Below are positions 22,649-34,902 of a stretch of DNA of 64,000 nucleotides, piece after piece (the stretch's first letter is position 1; every line of letters begins with the position of its first letter). Below the pieces are notes generated by a model that was given only the letters and a program-made list of their open reading frames with translations, had not been told where the DNA came from and made no database searches. The stretch is from Calamus simplicifolius (Eukaryota > Streptophyta > Magnoliopsida > Arecales > Arecaceae). Location of the stretch: assembly GCA_900491605.1 (NCBI GenBank), contig UESW01004240.1, forward strand, positions 228,349 through 292,348, read 5' to 3'. The position numbers were made by a program, and so were the translations under genes.

Positions 22649-24592
22649 TGTTAGTTTACTCTTTTTGTAGGCTATAAATATGCATTTTAAAATTTTCTAA
22701 AATAAATACGCAATGGAAGCAATAAGATATTGGATCTAATCCAATATCAGGCTACAACATGATCAATATATAAAAATTATATATATAAAGGTATAAAAGA
22801 AAAGCACACAGATCAAATCTATGTAAAAAGGTACATAGATCAAATCTATATAAATATAAATAACATAGATTATATCTATGTTTATGGCATAATGTCTTAG
22901 ATCATATCTAAGTCACCGGTAACTATTGAATCTTTTATCTTTAGATGCTTAATAACGCAATAAAAGATGGCGGTAGTATAACTTCTGCAAGTCACCACAC
23001 CGGGGTTCTGGTCCTGACCAGCCTCTTTGGAGTGCTAGCTCCTCTCTAAGGCTTTCTTCTTTTTAACACCGAGATGCACTTGGGGTTGTCTAAAAAATTT
23101 GAAGGAAACCTTTTTTCCTTGGCTTTATAGCCATAATCCCTTTCATCCTAAAAACTTCTCATTTCTCTGTCTTTGTCTTTTCCTACATTCCTTAAAGATA
23201 AGAAAGAAACCTTCAAAGATAAGGAAGAAACCCTTCATCTTCTCTTCAATCTTAGAAGTTAAAAAAGAAACCCTTCATCTTTTTTTTTAGTTAAAAATCT
23301 AAAAATCAAAAAAGGTTAGAAGTTAGGAAAGAAACCCTTCAACTTCTTTTTCAGTTAAAACCAAAAAAATTAGAAGATAAGGAATGAAAGGTAATTAGAA
23401 AGAAGTCATTAACATTAATTTTAAATTCAAACTTAAAATTTTGAATTTAAAATTCAAACTTCAAACTTGAAATTAAATAGTTTGAAATTTAAATTCATAA
23501 TTTGAATTTAAACGGGTAAGGATGTTAACATTAGCCTTACCTAAATTTGAGCTCAAACCAAATCCATTTGATATGACCCAGAAATTTATATCTCAATCAA
23601 ATTGAGTTAGCCAACAATCGCATTGCCAATTTAGTCCTTAAATTAATTTACTAATATTTAGTTTCTTAATCATCCAGTCAGGTAGAATCTTCTATGGTGT
23701 GTGATCCTATAGGTTCGAACACTAAGCCGGTAGCACTGGAAAACTTCCAATACTAATCGAAGTCGCCATTTAGCAATGACATCCGTCGTTCGAATAGGCC
23801 GAAGGTTGCAAAACAACAATCAAGAACCTTTGGCATATGTTACCATATAATTCATCCATTTGACTTTCAATGCTCAAGATGACTTAGGGTTTTAACTACC
23901 AACCCTTGATCAGCTCATCCATAAAGTGTCTCAATCTTCACAAGTCATGTGACTCCTCACAAGGATTACCTGGCCAAGGTTTTGCCAAATTGAAACACAG
24001 TGAGACATTTACTCCAAACTATTTGGAGGAGTCAATCCCATCTTGATTTACTCACCGCTTCATAAGTACTTTTTACTGCACCTAGAAACCTTTTGTCACT
24101 GGATTAAAAATTCAGGTAATCCAGCACCAAAGTACAATATGTTGCTTGTAAGCTACCATAGTGATCTCAGGTCAAAGGGACATTTATATCCATATCCCTT
24201 CACGAACACTTCTTGATAGAAGAGTGTTCCGCAGATTGATCACGTTCAGTGAGATGTCATACATCTCACCTGCATGTCATACCAGTGTCACCACACTCCT
24301 TGGTAAAGAAGACAACTAACCCATATGACATACAACAACCTTTACTTGATACATAGTTGTCTTATAACTATATATCATTTGGTCGCGACTATGTTAAGAA
24401 CCACTCAATAAATCCTCTCTTTATTGAATAGATTATGGTTCTAAGGATTCCATCACAAAAGAATTTATTTAGGAAGATGCGATGTGATGAACCGCTAAAT
24501 AAATATTTTATTAATTAATAATTCATATATATTTACAACTTGCACAATTATCTACATGTTAGTTGATTGGCTTTAGGACATAATTTCCAACA
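22649..24592 (-). repeat. 3' LTR of the copia element
   Basis: Starts TGTTAGTTTACTC and ends TTCCAACA. It is clearly the same sequence as 32141-34123, with scattered substitutions and small indels. The purine-rich AAGTAAGAGT on the - strand just inside its boundary (about 24593-24603) is the likely degenerate polypurine tract. Confidence 0.9.
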
Positions 24593-24732
24593 ACTCTTAC
24601 TTGGACTAAAGCCACTCAAAACAGTATCTAATACCCATCTTCTATTTATGGTCATGAAATTCTTTGATTTCGAGAGCTTTAGTAAATGGGTCGGTTAGGT
24701 TCTTCTTTCCATCAATCTTCTGAAGGTCGATG

Positions 24733-25844
24733 TCACATCGCTTCATGATTTCTCGCAAAAGGTGATAACGATAGAATATGTTTGGTGCATTGATGGGACT
24801 TTGGTTCTTTGGCTTGAGCAATGGCTCTAGTGTTGTCATAGTACACCAAAATAGGATCATCCAGAGAAGGTGTCACTCCTAGTTCTCTTAGTAACTTTTG
24901 CAACCATACAACTTCTTTTGCTGCATTCGATGCCGCAATATATTTCGTCTCGCAAACAGAGTCCGCCATAATGTGCTGCTTGAAACTTTTCCAGCAGATC
25001 GTTCCTCCATTTAGGGTAAAAATAAATCCTGACACACTCTTGCTATCATCCCTATCTGACTGAAAACTGGAATCAGTATATCCCACAAGTTTTAAGTCAA
25101 GTTCTTCATAAATTAGCCATTGGTCCTTAGTATGTCGTAAATACTTAAGGATAGTTTTTACTACTTTCCAATAAGCTTCACCTAGGTCAGACTGGTATCT
25201 ACTCACTACCCCTAGTGAATATGCCATGTCTGGTCTAGTACATATCATAGCGTACATGATATAACCCACTGCCGAAGCATATAGAATCCTACTCATTCGC
25301 TCTCTTTTCTCAGGAGTTGTCGTACAATCCTTTTTGGAGAGAGAAATTCCATGGCCTATTGGGAGATAGCCTTTCTTGGAATTCTCCATGCTGAACTGTT
25401 TCAGCACAGTGTCTATGTACGTAGATTGGGATAATCCCAGAAGCCTCCTAAAACTATCTCTATAGATTTTCATATCAAGTTTATAAAAGGCTTCACCCAA
25501 GTCCTTCATAGAGAATTAAGATGATAACCAAACCTTTATTCCTATAGTGCTGGGATGTCATTTCCGATTAAAAAAATATCATCCGCATATAACACAAGAA
25601 ATACAACCACAGAACCATTAGCTCATTTGTAAATGCAAGGTTCTTCTCTGTTCCTAACGAAACTATACATCTTGATACATTTATCAAAACGCATGTTCCA
25701 ACTCTGAGATGCCTGCTTCAATCCATAAATGGATCTTTGAAGCTTGCACACTTTTGACTCATTTGTGGATGTGAACCCTTCAGGTTGTATCATATACACC
25801 TCATCTTTCAGCTCACCATTAAGGAAAGCTATTCGGACATCCAT
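24733..25844 (-). pseudogene. Copia reverse transcriptase and RNase H, broken
   Basis: The - strand piece 25844-25623 has the RT fingers/palm string FLNGELKDEVYM and a KQASQSW block. The catalytic YADD box is in a different frame at about 25565-25610. The piece 25509-24733 has the RT thumb, TRPDMAYSLGVVSRY, and RNase H (GYTDSSFQSDRDDSKSVSGF, then the ETKYIAASNAAKEVVWL helix). At least one frameshift separates the pieces, so no full polyprotein is made. Confidence 0.88.
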
Positions 25845-26384
25845 TTGCAGATTTCATAATCAAAGTGTGCTGCTAAGGCAAGCATATCTGAATGGATTTA
25901 AGCATTGCCACAGGAGAAAATGTCTCGTCATAGTTATACCATAACGTTAACGATTCCCCTTAGCAACAAAACGGGCTTTATAGGTCTCTTCCTGCCCATC
26001 AGCACCTCTTTTCTTTTGAAAATCTATTTACATCCAATGGGTTTTATCCCCTCAGGTAGATCAACCAATGTCCATACATTGTTGATTTCCATGGATTCCA
26101 TTTCGGATTTCATGGCTTCTAGCCATTTCTTAGAATCAGACCTCTACATTGCATCCATATAGGTGATCAGATCCTCATTTTCTATCGAGCTCAATAAGAT
26201 CATCATCCCAGATCAAGAAACCGTAGTATCTGTCCGATTGATGCAGTACCCTACTGGATCTCCTTAATGATTCCTGTATGGGCTCTGGGTTTGATCTAGT
26301 CAAAACCATTTCTGTGTCATCTCTTAAGTGTGTTAGTTTTTCTACCTGTTGAACTTTACTAAGTTCAACCTTAGTGGCTCCAGT

Positions 26385-27330
26385 TCATTCACTAAGGAAC
26401 TTCTTTTCTAAAAAGATAGCCCTAAGACTGATGAACAACTTTTGTTCTTTAGGTAAGTAAAAGTAATACCCTTTAGACTCTTTTGGATACCCTACAAATA
26501 GGCACCAGTCAGACCTAGGTCCAAGCTTATCTGTTGCCAAATGTTTAACATAAGCTGGATAGCCCCAGACCCGAAGGTGTGAGAGTATCGGCTTATGCCC
26601 AGTCCATATCTCATATGGTGTTTTATTAACGGACTTACTTGGAATCCTATTTAAAAGATAACAAGCTGACTCTAAAGCATAACCCCAAAAGGAGATCGAC
26701 AGAGAAGCAAAGCCCATCATGGACCGAACCATGTCTAACAGGGTTTGATTTCTCCTTTCAGACATTCCATTTAACTGAGGTGTTCTGGAGGTATCTATTG
26801 AGAGAGAATCTCATTCGCCTCAAGATATGTTAGAAATTCACTGAAAAGATATTCACCACATCGATCTGATCGAAGGGTTTTGATAAACTTTTCAGTTTGT
26901 TTTTCTACTTCACTATGATATTGTTTGAACATTTCAAACGATTCAGACTTATGTTTCATCAAGAAATATAATCATACCTCGAAAGATCATCTGTAAACGT
27001 AATGAAATAATTATACCCACCCCTGGCACTAACATTCATAGGTCCGCATACATCGGTATGTACCAGACTTAGAATTTATTGGCTCGTTCACCTTTTCCAC
27101 CAAAAGATGATTTGGTCATTTTACCCAGAAGACAAGATTCACATGTTGGTGATGATTCAAAATCATTAACCTCAAGTAGACATTCTTGTCTCAGCCTGTT
27201 TATCTTGTTGTTGTTAAACTTAGCCGGCAGTGCTAAAGGTAAGCATTACTGATATCGTTTATTCTAGGGTGTTTGCTAGATGTATACATTACACTAAAGA
27301 TCGGGATAGTACATATATGTCATTACTCAT
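26385..27330 (-). pseudogene. Copia integrase, broken
   Basis: The - strand frame 26765-26385 carries the integrase C-terminal half (SERRNQTLLDMVRSMM, HLRVWGYPAYVK, FVGYPKESKGYYFY). Upstream, at about 27000-27190 in other frames, are the pre-integrase Cys motif and the start of the core (HTDVCGP-like). Stops and frame changes show decay. It belongs to the element at 22649-34123. Confidence 0.82.
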
Positions 27331-27479
27331 ATATCCATTCATCACAACAGAACCATTAATAATGATTTTGCAAATGTTATTCTTTATTGATAGTTCATAA
27401 CCAGACATGGCCAATTGGCCTACAGAAATAACATTTAAAATGAAAGATGGACAATAATGGCATTCAATTAAAAAGATTG

Positions 27480-27629
27480 TACAAGACTAAAAACAAGTTT
27501 GACGACTCCCAACGCTAGGACTGGAACTTGGCTTCTTTTGCAAATGTTCAACATTTCCTTGCTGCTTTCTCTTCTTGGACCTGTTCGGGTCAAGGGATGC
27601 AATATAAAGAGGACAATTCCTCTTTCAAT
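27480..27629 (-). pseudogene. Copia gag, zinc-knuckle end displaced by insertion
   Basis: The - strand reads RNCPLYIASLDPNR and a Lys/Arg-rich tail. It supplies the last Cys of the knuckle begun at 29760-29800. Joining the halves across the insertion and its target duplication gives the usual Cys-X2-Cys-X4-His-X4-Cys order, allowing for one indel. Confidence 0.65.
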
Positions 27630-29754
27630 TGTTGGGAATTGTATCCTAAAGCCAATCATTTGATGATTGAGCTAATGTAAATAGCATATAAATTGATATA
27701 TTAATAAAAGTTATTTGGCAGTTTATTCATTACAAGAACATCTTCTTAATACTCCTGATAGTAATGATGCCCTCAAGATCTTTTTTCACGATAAAGGATA
27801 ATTTATCTATGAAGGTCCTCAAAAGAGTTCGCGACCAAATGATATACTATGAAAGGATCATAGTACTATCAATTATAGGATGTTGTATATCATATTTGTT
27901 GGTTGTCCTCTTAACCAAGGAGTGTAGAGACACTGATATGACATACAAGTGAAAGTGTAGGAGTACATTTCACCGAACGTGACTCATTTTCGGATACTCT
28001 GCTGTCAAGAGTTAATCCGAGAAAATATAGGTATAAGTATCCTTCAGACCTGAAGATCACAACCGGTGACTTGCAAGCAACTCATTGTACTTAGGTGCCG
28101 GACCACCTAGATTTCTAATCCAGCTACGAAAGGTTACTGGGTGCAGTCAAGTACTTGTGGTAGTCAGTTGTGGATCAAGATGGAATTTGACCTATCCCGT
28201 TAAAAGGAGAAATGCTTGTGTTTCAATTTAGCAAGACCTTAGCCAAGGCACTTTATGTGAAGGTCACATGATCACTAAAGTTGAAATCACTATATGGATT
28301 TACTATTTAGAGTTGACAGGCTCTTAAGCCATCCTTAGCATTTATGGTCAAAAGGATGAATTATACGGTAACTATTTCTTAGGGTTCTTGGAGTTTGCTC
28401 AACAACTCTTCGACCTATCCGGACATCGGGTTCCATTGCTAGATGGGCACATCGATTAGTATAGAATATTGTTCCTATGCTACCGGCTTAGGTTCGAACC
28501 TAGAGAGTCACACGCATAGAAGTTTCCTAGGATGATCTATTTGCTGATCAACGATTGAGAATCGTATATGATTTAATTAATCAATTTGATTGATTGAATT
28601 ATCTCAATTGGGTTAAGTACAAGTGAATAAGATTCAATTAGGTTTAAGTCTATTAGAAGGACTAATCAATTTCAAATATTGATTTGAAATTAGACTTAAT
28701 TTGTATTTAAATAGATTCAGGACTAGCCAAATTTAATTTGGGCTAGGACCATGATCTATGTAGGTTCAATCCAATAAATTCAAATCAGCTTAAACCAAAA
28801 CCCAAACCCAAACCCCATCTGTGAAAAGAGTTTTCTCGCATAAGGATCTCACATAATGAGATTGCTGTAATCTCATCTCATGAGAGATTAAATTCTCATA
28901 TAGAATTTAATGTATATTAATCTTCTCCAAATGGTTCCGTTGGAATTCTAAGTGTTAGAATTCATTTACCACTTTGAATTAACCAACGATGAAATTCTAA
29001 GTGTTAGAATTCACATCTCTTTGGTTTTCACCAAACGTCGGAATTAACCACACGTTGCGTCTCTTTGGTTTGCACCGAACGTCGAATTAACCAAACGCTG
29101 CATCTCTTTAGTTTTCACCGAACGTCGGAATTAACCAAACGCTGCATCTCTTTGGTTTTCACCAAACGACAGAATTCTAAGTGTTAGAATTCAATGGGCT
29201 AAAGGCTACATTGAGCCTATAAATTAGAGGACATTCTTCACCAGATCATTGAACAACAACGAAATGTTATGGATTGAATTTCTAAAGAGTTAGAATAGAA
29301 AATCCTGGTGTGATTTTGGTGTCAAGAAAGTTTGGTGGATCTTGGAAGAAGATTCAAGTGGGAGGATTCAAGATCAGCAAAGTTATTTTTCCGCGAGCTA
29401 GCACTCCGGGAATCTGATCATTCGGGGACTTCGCATGGACGATACTAGAGGCTGGACGATTGAACAGTTGCAGAGCAATAAGAATTTACCTACTGTTGTT
29501 AAGGTAAGTAATTTGATCCCTAGATCTTAAGGCAGGCTTCAAAATAAGTAGTATGACTTCTCATCTTGAAGATCAAGATATGATCTTGATGTTTTTATTT
29601 ATATGCATATTTTAGATCAAACGATCCTATATATAAGGCAAAGATATGATCTTGATGCATGTTAGATAGATTAATATTTAATCTTTAAAATTCTGCATTG
29701 ATAATTGTTATCAAATTATTAAATATACATGCCTCGAGTTTATTTCTCCCTACA
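27630..29754 (+). mobile_element. Solo LTR of a related copia family, nested in gag
   Basis: It starts TGTTGGGAATTGTATCC and ends CTACA, flanked by TCAAT (27625-27629) and CCAAT (29755-29759), a target duplication with one mismatch. Its start and central part resemble the LTRs of the host copia element read on the opposite strand, so it is a related family inserted in + orientation. There is no internal coding region or second LTR, as expected after LTR-LTR recombination. Confidence 0.78.
28943..29192 (+). repeat. 44-bp tandem array framed by palindromes
   Basis: Four units start at about 29014, 29058, 29101 and 29145 (CATCTCTTTGGTTTTCAC plus ACGTCGGAATTAACCA). Three copies of the palindrome AATTCTAAGTGTTAGAATT lie at about 28945-28963, 28993-29011 and 29174-29192, two before the array and one after. 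All within the solo LTR. Confidence 0.85.
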
Positions 29755-29759
29755 CCAAT

Positions 29760-30530
29760 GACCCTGCTTCTTGCAAAAGAAGCACTTCGCCTTATTTTGA
29801 TCAGCTTTAACCTTTTTAGCCTGACTAGTCCCAGCATTTTGCACCTTCTTTCTTTTATTTTTTTTTTTCCTTTCTTAAAGGGACGACGACCTCCCAAAGA
29901 ACCTTCCACTAAATTCACCATACCTTTATTGAGTTGATGATCTTTCTCATAAGTCTACAGTAAACCAAGTAGACCATGGTAGTTTACTGCAGGCTTATTC
30001 ATTCTATAATGATCGAGAAAGTAGAGATAGGAAGGAGACAGGGAGTTTAGTATCGCATCTTTCCTAAGTTGTTCATGCAAGGGACAACCAAGTTTGCCCA
30101 AGCGCTCAATCATCTCGATCATGTACAATACATGATCAGTGACCGAGGCTCCATCACGCATCCGTGCGTTGTAGATGGCACAAGAGACCTTGTACCTCTC
30201 AACGTCGTCTGGTGTCCCAAAAGATTCCTTCAACTTTTGAAGAATCTCCTCTAGCTGGGCTTCCTCAAATTTGAGGCTGAACTCGTCATTCATCGCGGCT
30301 AGCATTACGCATCGAATAGGGTCCGATCAGAGAGCCACTTCTGATAAGTATCCTGACCGAACCCTGAGCATTAGAAGCAGGGACTTCAGATGTGGATCTG
30401 TTATTACATAAAGGATCTGTTCATGCTCTAGAATAATCCCGAGCCTTCGATACTAGCTATCAAAGTTGGGACCCTTAAGTTTTTCATTATCAAGCAACTA
30501 ACAGAGCGGCAAGTTGATAGATATTATTTG
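29760..30530 (-). pseudogene. Copia gag, main part
   Basis: The frame 30305-29955 (- strand) encodes the gag helical region with EEILQKLKESFGTPDD and RMRDGASVTDHVL. Upstream, in another frame, LNGPNFDSWYRRL gives the N-terminal part. Near 29760-29800 the zinc knuckle begins (CFFCKKQGHW) and is cut by the solo LTR at 29754; its other half is at 27629-27480. Confidence 0.82.
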
Positions 30531-32117
30531 AAAAGAAAATCAAAACCTATTATTGTATATGAATTATTATCCTAAAGACATGAAATTTAGTCTAAAGGCC
30601 CTTCACTATTTTATTCAGACTGGTAGCCTCTATCTCCAATCCGAGGAATTACTCTTAATCCCTTAGTGGGTACTAGAATCCAATAGATAATACATGAGCC
30701 CGACTTTGGCCGGCTCACCCATGCACATCTAAAGGTAGGTTCTTTAACCAATTACTTCTCCAAATAACTTCAGTAATTAATTTTGCCCCAGGATGCACTT
30801 CAATTGGCCTTTGGGCCTCCTATTGAAGGTCCTGGTTAGGTCCAACCATTAACATGACAAAATTTAATGCTTCTAACCAACGAATAGTCAAGCCCGACTT
30901 TAGCCGATCCACCTGACCATCGTTAAGAGAGTCACATTGAGCCATCATATTAGGATTGGCAATTCAATAGCCTGATAAACATTCAACCTTTGGGTCTACC
31001 AATGATCACCCAACTATTGGATCCATTACTATCCAATTAATGGGAGGCTAAGACTTAGTTATCCTCATAACTTTATCTTTTTAAGGACCTAATAATTTAG
31101 AGGGTTTTACTTTAAAGTGTAACATATGAAAGAGAACACATGGGCCATAATTAAGAATCCTTTCACTAACTTGTAGAAGGGTTCATGAACAATTAGTTCA
31201 TGGGTACCAAATCAGTCATATTGATTTACCATAGGTGACATGGGCTAACTCGAATCATTGAGCTACTCAATCAATTCTGATCGACCACATTTTTTAGGTA
31301 AGTGAGATCATGGGATGGGTTCATTAGATTTGATTAGATTAGCTTAAAGACTTAGGCTCACCACTAAGCAACAAATCAGGTCCATTTAGATTTATGAACC
31401 GATCAATCTAACTAATTAGAGAGATCTAAAAAGAATGTAACATAACTCAACTTTTGATTAGATTTAAGTTCTCTTTTTAGTTAAATTAATCTAAACTTAG
31501 GTCTAACCCAATTAAGGATCTAATTCAAGCTAACCCATACCCTTAAAACTTATGCAAATGACTTAAAATCTTTAAATCATTTTTTAGTTTTTTTATCATT
31601 TAAGATAATTTAATTTCTCAATTAAATTCAATAAACTCTTAAATTGAAATAATTTTAATTTAATATGTAAAATTTTTTTATAAAAATTAAAATAATTTAT
31701 GATCATACCATCCAAAAATAAGATTAAAACGGTTTTAATCTATAATCTCTTCACTTTTTTTCTTCATGGGTTATGACACAAGTGGCACCCTACACGCCAT
31801 AGGAGAACCCACTGAATGAGAAGAGAGGGTCTTTAAGCCCTACTTCTCTTCTATGATCGGACGGCCTTGTGAATCCATCCAATCCAAGTACTTGGCTTCC
31901 TACCAAAACAGCCTTCAAGTGCTCTCAACAGCCTATTGCACTCTTGTGTCGTGGGTAGTTGGACACCACGCACTGAGGTACTATCAGTAGCCTTTCTCAT
32001 TGGTGCATCCCTGATATCCCTACTAGACGCTCGCTCGTTGGGCACAATGATCCGGAGTACTACCAGTAGCCTTCCCCATCAGACCATCCTAGAGTAGAGC
32101 ATGACAGAAACTAAGAA
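30531..32117 (-). other. Copia leader between primer-binding site and gag
   Basis: About 1.6 kb with no recognisable coding content. Its length is large for a 5' leader, so another old insertion may be hidden here, but I could not find ends. Confidence 0.45.
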
Positions 32118-32140
32118 CACAAACCAGGCTCTAATAGCAT
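32118..32140 (-). other. Copia primer-binding site (tRNA-iMet type, variant)
   Basis: On the - strand, the bases just after the 5' LTR read ATGCTATTAGAGCCTGG, close to the common plant copia TGGTATCAGAGCC. Two changes in the core suggest decay. Confidence 0.6.
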
Positions 32141-34123
32141 TGTTAGTTTATTCTTTTTGTAGGCTACAGATATGCATTTTAAAATTTTTTAAAATAAATA
32201 CGCAATGAAAATAATAAGATCTTGGATCTAATCCAATATCAGCCTACAACAGGATCAATATATAAAAACATATATATAAAGGTATAAAAAAAGGTGCACA
32301 GATCAAATCTATATAAAAAGGTACACAGATCAAATCTATATAAATACAAATAACATAGATCATATCTATATTTGTGGCCTAGTGTTTTAGATCATATCTA
32401 AGTCACTAGTAACTATTGAATCTTTTATCTTTGGATGCTTAATGACTCTCGCAGCAATAAAAGGCGATGGTAGGTATAACTTCTGTAAGCCACACAAAGG
32501 TGTATGGCCTCTACAGGTGATCCGCACTGGAGTTTTGGTCCTGACCAGCCTCTTCGGAGTGCTAGCTCCTCTCCAAGGCTTTGACGACGAGATTTCTTCT
32601 TTTAACACCGAGATGCTCTTGGGGTTGTCTACAATTTTTTGAAGGAAACCTTTTTCCCTTAGCTTTATAGCCATAATCCCTTTCACCCTAAAAACTTCTC
32701 ATCTTTCTGTCTTTTATTTTTTCCTTTTCTAACTTTTCTTGAAAGATAAGGAAGAAACCTTTCATCTTATTTTCAGCCAAAAACCGAAAAAGGTTGGAAG
32801 CTAAGAAAGAAACCCTCATCTTCTTTTCAATTAAAAACTAAAAAAGGTTGAAAGTTAAGAAAGAAATCCTTCATCTTCTTTTTCGTTAAAAACAAAAAAA
32901 AGTTAGAAGATAAGGAATGAGAGGTAATTAGGGAGAGGTCATTAACATTCATTTTAAATTCAAACTTAAAATTTTGAATTCAAACTTCATACTTCAAACT
33001 TGAAATTTAAATAGTTTAAAATTTAAATTCATAATTTGAATTTAAACGGTAAGGATGTTAACATTAGCCTTACCTAAATTTAAGCTCAAACCAAATCCCA
33101 TTTAATTTGACCCAGATATTATAGCTCAATCAAATTAAGCTAGCCAGCAATCGCATTGCCAATTTAATCCTTCAATTAATTTACTAATATTTAGTTTTTT
33201 AATCATCCAGTCAGGTAGAATCCCCTATGGTGTATGACCTCATAGGTTCAAACACTAAGCCGATAGTATTGAAACACTTCCAATACTAATCAAAGTCGCC
33301 ATCTAGCAATGACACCCAACCTTCGGATAGGCCGAAGGTTGTAGAGCAATAATCAAGAACCTTTGACTTATGGTTACCATATAATTCATCCCTTGACCCT
33401 CGATACTCAAGATGACTTAAGGTTTTAACTGCCAACCCTTGATCAGCTCATCCATAAAGTGTCTCAATCTTCACAAGTCCTGTGATTCCTCACAAGGACT
33501 ACCCTGGCCAAGGTTTTGCTGAATTGAAATACAATGAGACATTTACTCCAAACTAGTTGGAGGGATCAATCCCATCTTGATCCACTCTCTGCTCCATAAG
33601 TACTTTACTGCACCCAAAAACTTTTTGTCACTGGATTAAAAATTCAGGTAATCTAGCACCAAAGTACAGTAGGTTGCTTGCAAGCTACCATGGTGATCTC
33701 AGATCAGAGGGACACTTATATTAATATCCCTTCACGAATATTCTTAGCAAAAGAGTATTCCACAGATTGATCACATTTAGTGAGATGTCATACACTTTAC
33801 CTACATGTCATACCAATGTCACCACACTCCTTATTAAAGAGGATAACCAACCCATATAACATACAACGACCTTTACTTGATACATAGTTGTCCTATAACT
33901 ATATATCATTTAGCCGCGACTATTTTAAGAACCACTCAATAAACCCTCTCTTTATTGAATAGATTATAGTTCTAAGGACTTCATCACAAAAGAATTTATT
34001 TCAGAAAGATGCGATGTGATGAACTGCCAAATAAATATTTTATTAATTAATAATTATATATATTTATAACTTGCACAATCATCTATATGTTAGTTGATTA
34101 ACTTTGGGACATAATTTTCAACA
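32141..34123 (-). repeat. 5' LTR of the copia element
   Basis: Homologous to 22649-24592 along its whole length. On the - strand it is followed directly by ATGCTATTAGAGCC, a variant of the initiator-Met tRNA primer-binding site, which marks this as the 5' LTR. Confidence 0.9.
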
Positions 34124-34128
34124 TATAC

Positions 34129-34210
34129 TTGAATTACAAATAGTTATATCTTTCTTAATTATTTCTATCCATATTAATTTAGGTCTATCTCTACCTTTAT
34201 CGAACAACCT
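34129..34210 (-). mobile_element. LINE/RTE fragment, right half
   Basis: GAATTACAAATAGTTATATC through GGTCTATCTCTACCTTTATC continues the RTE alignment (compare 52584-52655) exactly where it broke off at 22648. Confidence 0.65.
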
Positions 34211-34902
34211 AGAAATGATAACATAAAAAATAATTTATAACTTAAGATGATCTAAAAACTATGATGTCATAAAAATTTGAAATAGTGACATTATAATAAA
34301 AAAGTTGGTTTATAAATATTTTAGAAATTATAAGCATTCTAATGCAATGCTCATGAAAATTTTATATGTATTAAATTTTTGAATTATAAATTTATAATTA
34401 GTGCTATTTATTGAGTGTGAACTTATAAAATTATTTAATGTTTTTTGAAAGATCAAGAAACGAAGAGGGAACTGGGTAGAAGTTGTTTTTGTCATTACGA
34501 ATGACTGAGAATGACTCATTTGTGGTGCATCTATGGTTTTGGCTTAGGCGGTCTTTGCCTGTCCTGGGTAAGTCATAAGATGTATCTAACTTTAAACCGT
34601 ATCTATTTTTAAAAATGACTCTAATGAGACCTTAAAAATTATGCTTAAACCTTGAAAATTAAAAATTATAACAATTTGTACCCGTCCATCGATTACCTGA
34701 CTCTAATGAGACAGGTTTTATCTTTTTACACATTTAAAATTAGGAGCGAGTGTGGATACTAAAAATTAAATCTAAAGTGTGTTCTGAGCGAAAGCGAGTA
34801 CCAACATAATTGCTCTGCGCTAAGCCTGACCGGATATGTTTTATAAGAGTTTAAAATGCATATAAGTCTAAAACCCTCATTGTCGTCATCCCCTCTTCTC
34901 CT

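Larger units (their letters stand above)
22649..34123 (-). mobile_element. Ty1/copia LTR retrotransposon, decayed, minus orientation
   Basis: LTRs at 22649-24592 and 32141-34123 (1944 and 1983 bp) begin TGTTAGTTTA and end CAACA. Flanks AATAC (22644-22648) and TATAC (34124-34128) are a one-mismatch target duplication. Reading the - strand: 5' LTR, primer-binding site, leader, gag, integrase, reverse transcriptase, RNase H, 3' LTR. This Gag-INT-RT-RH order defines Ty1/copia. Frameshifts and stops in every domain make it non-functional. A 2.1-kb solo LTR (27630-29754) splits gag. Confidence 0.92.
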
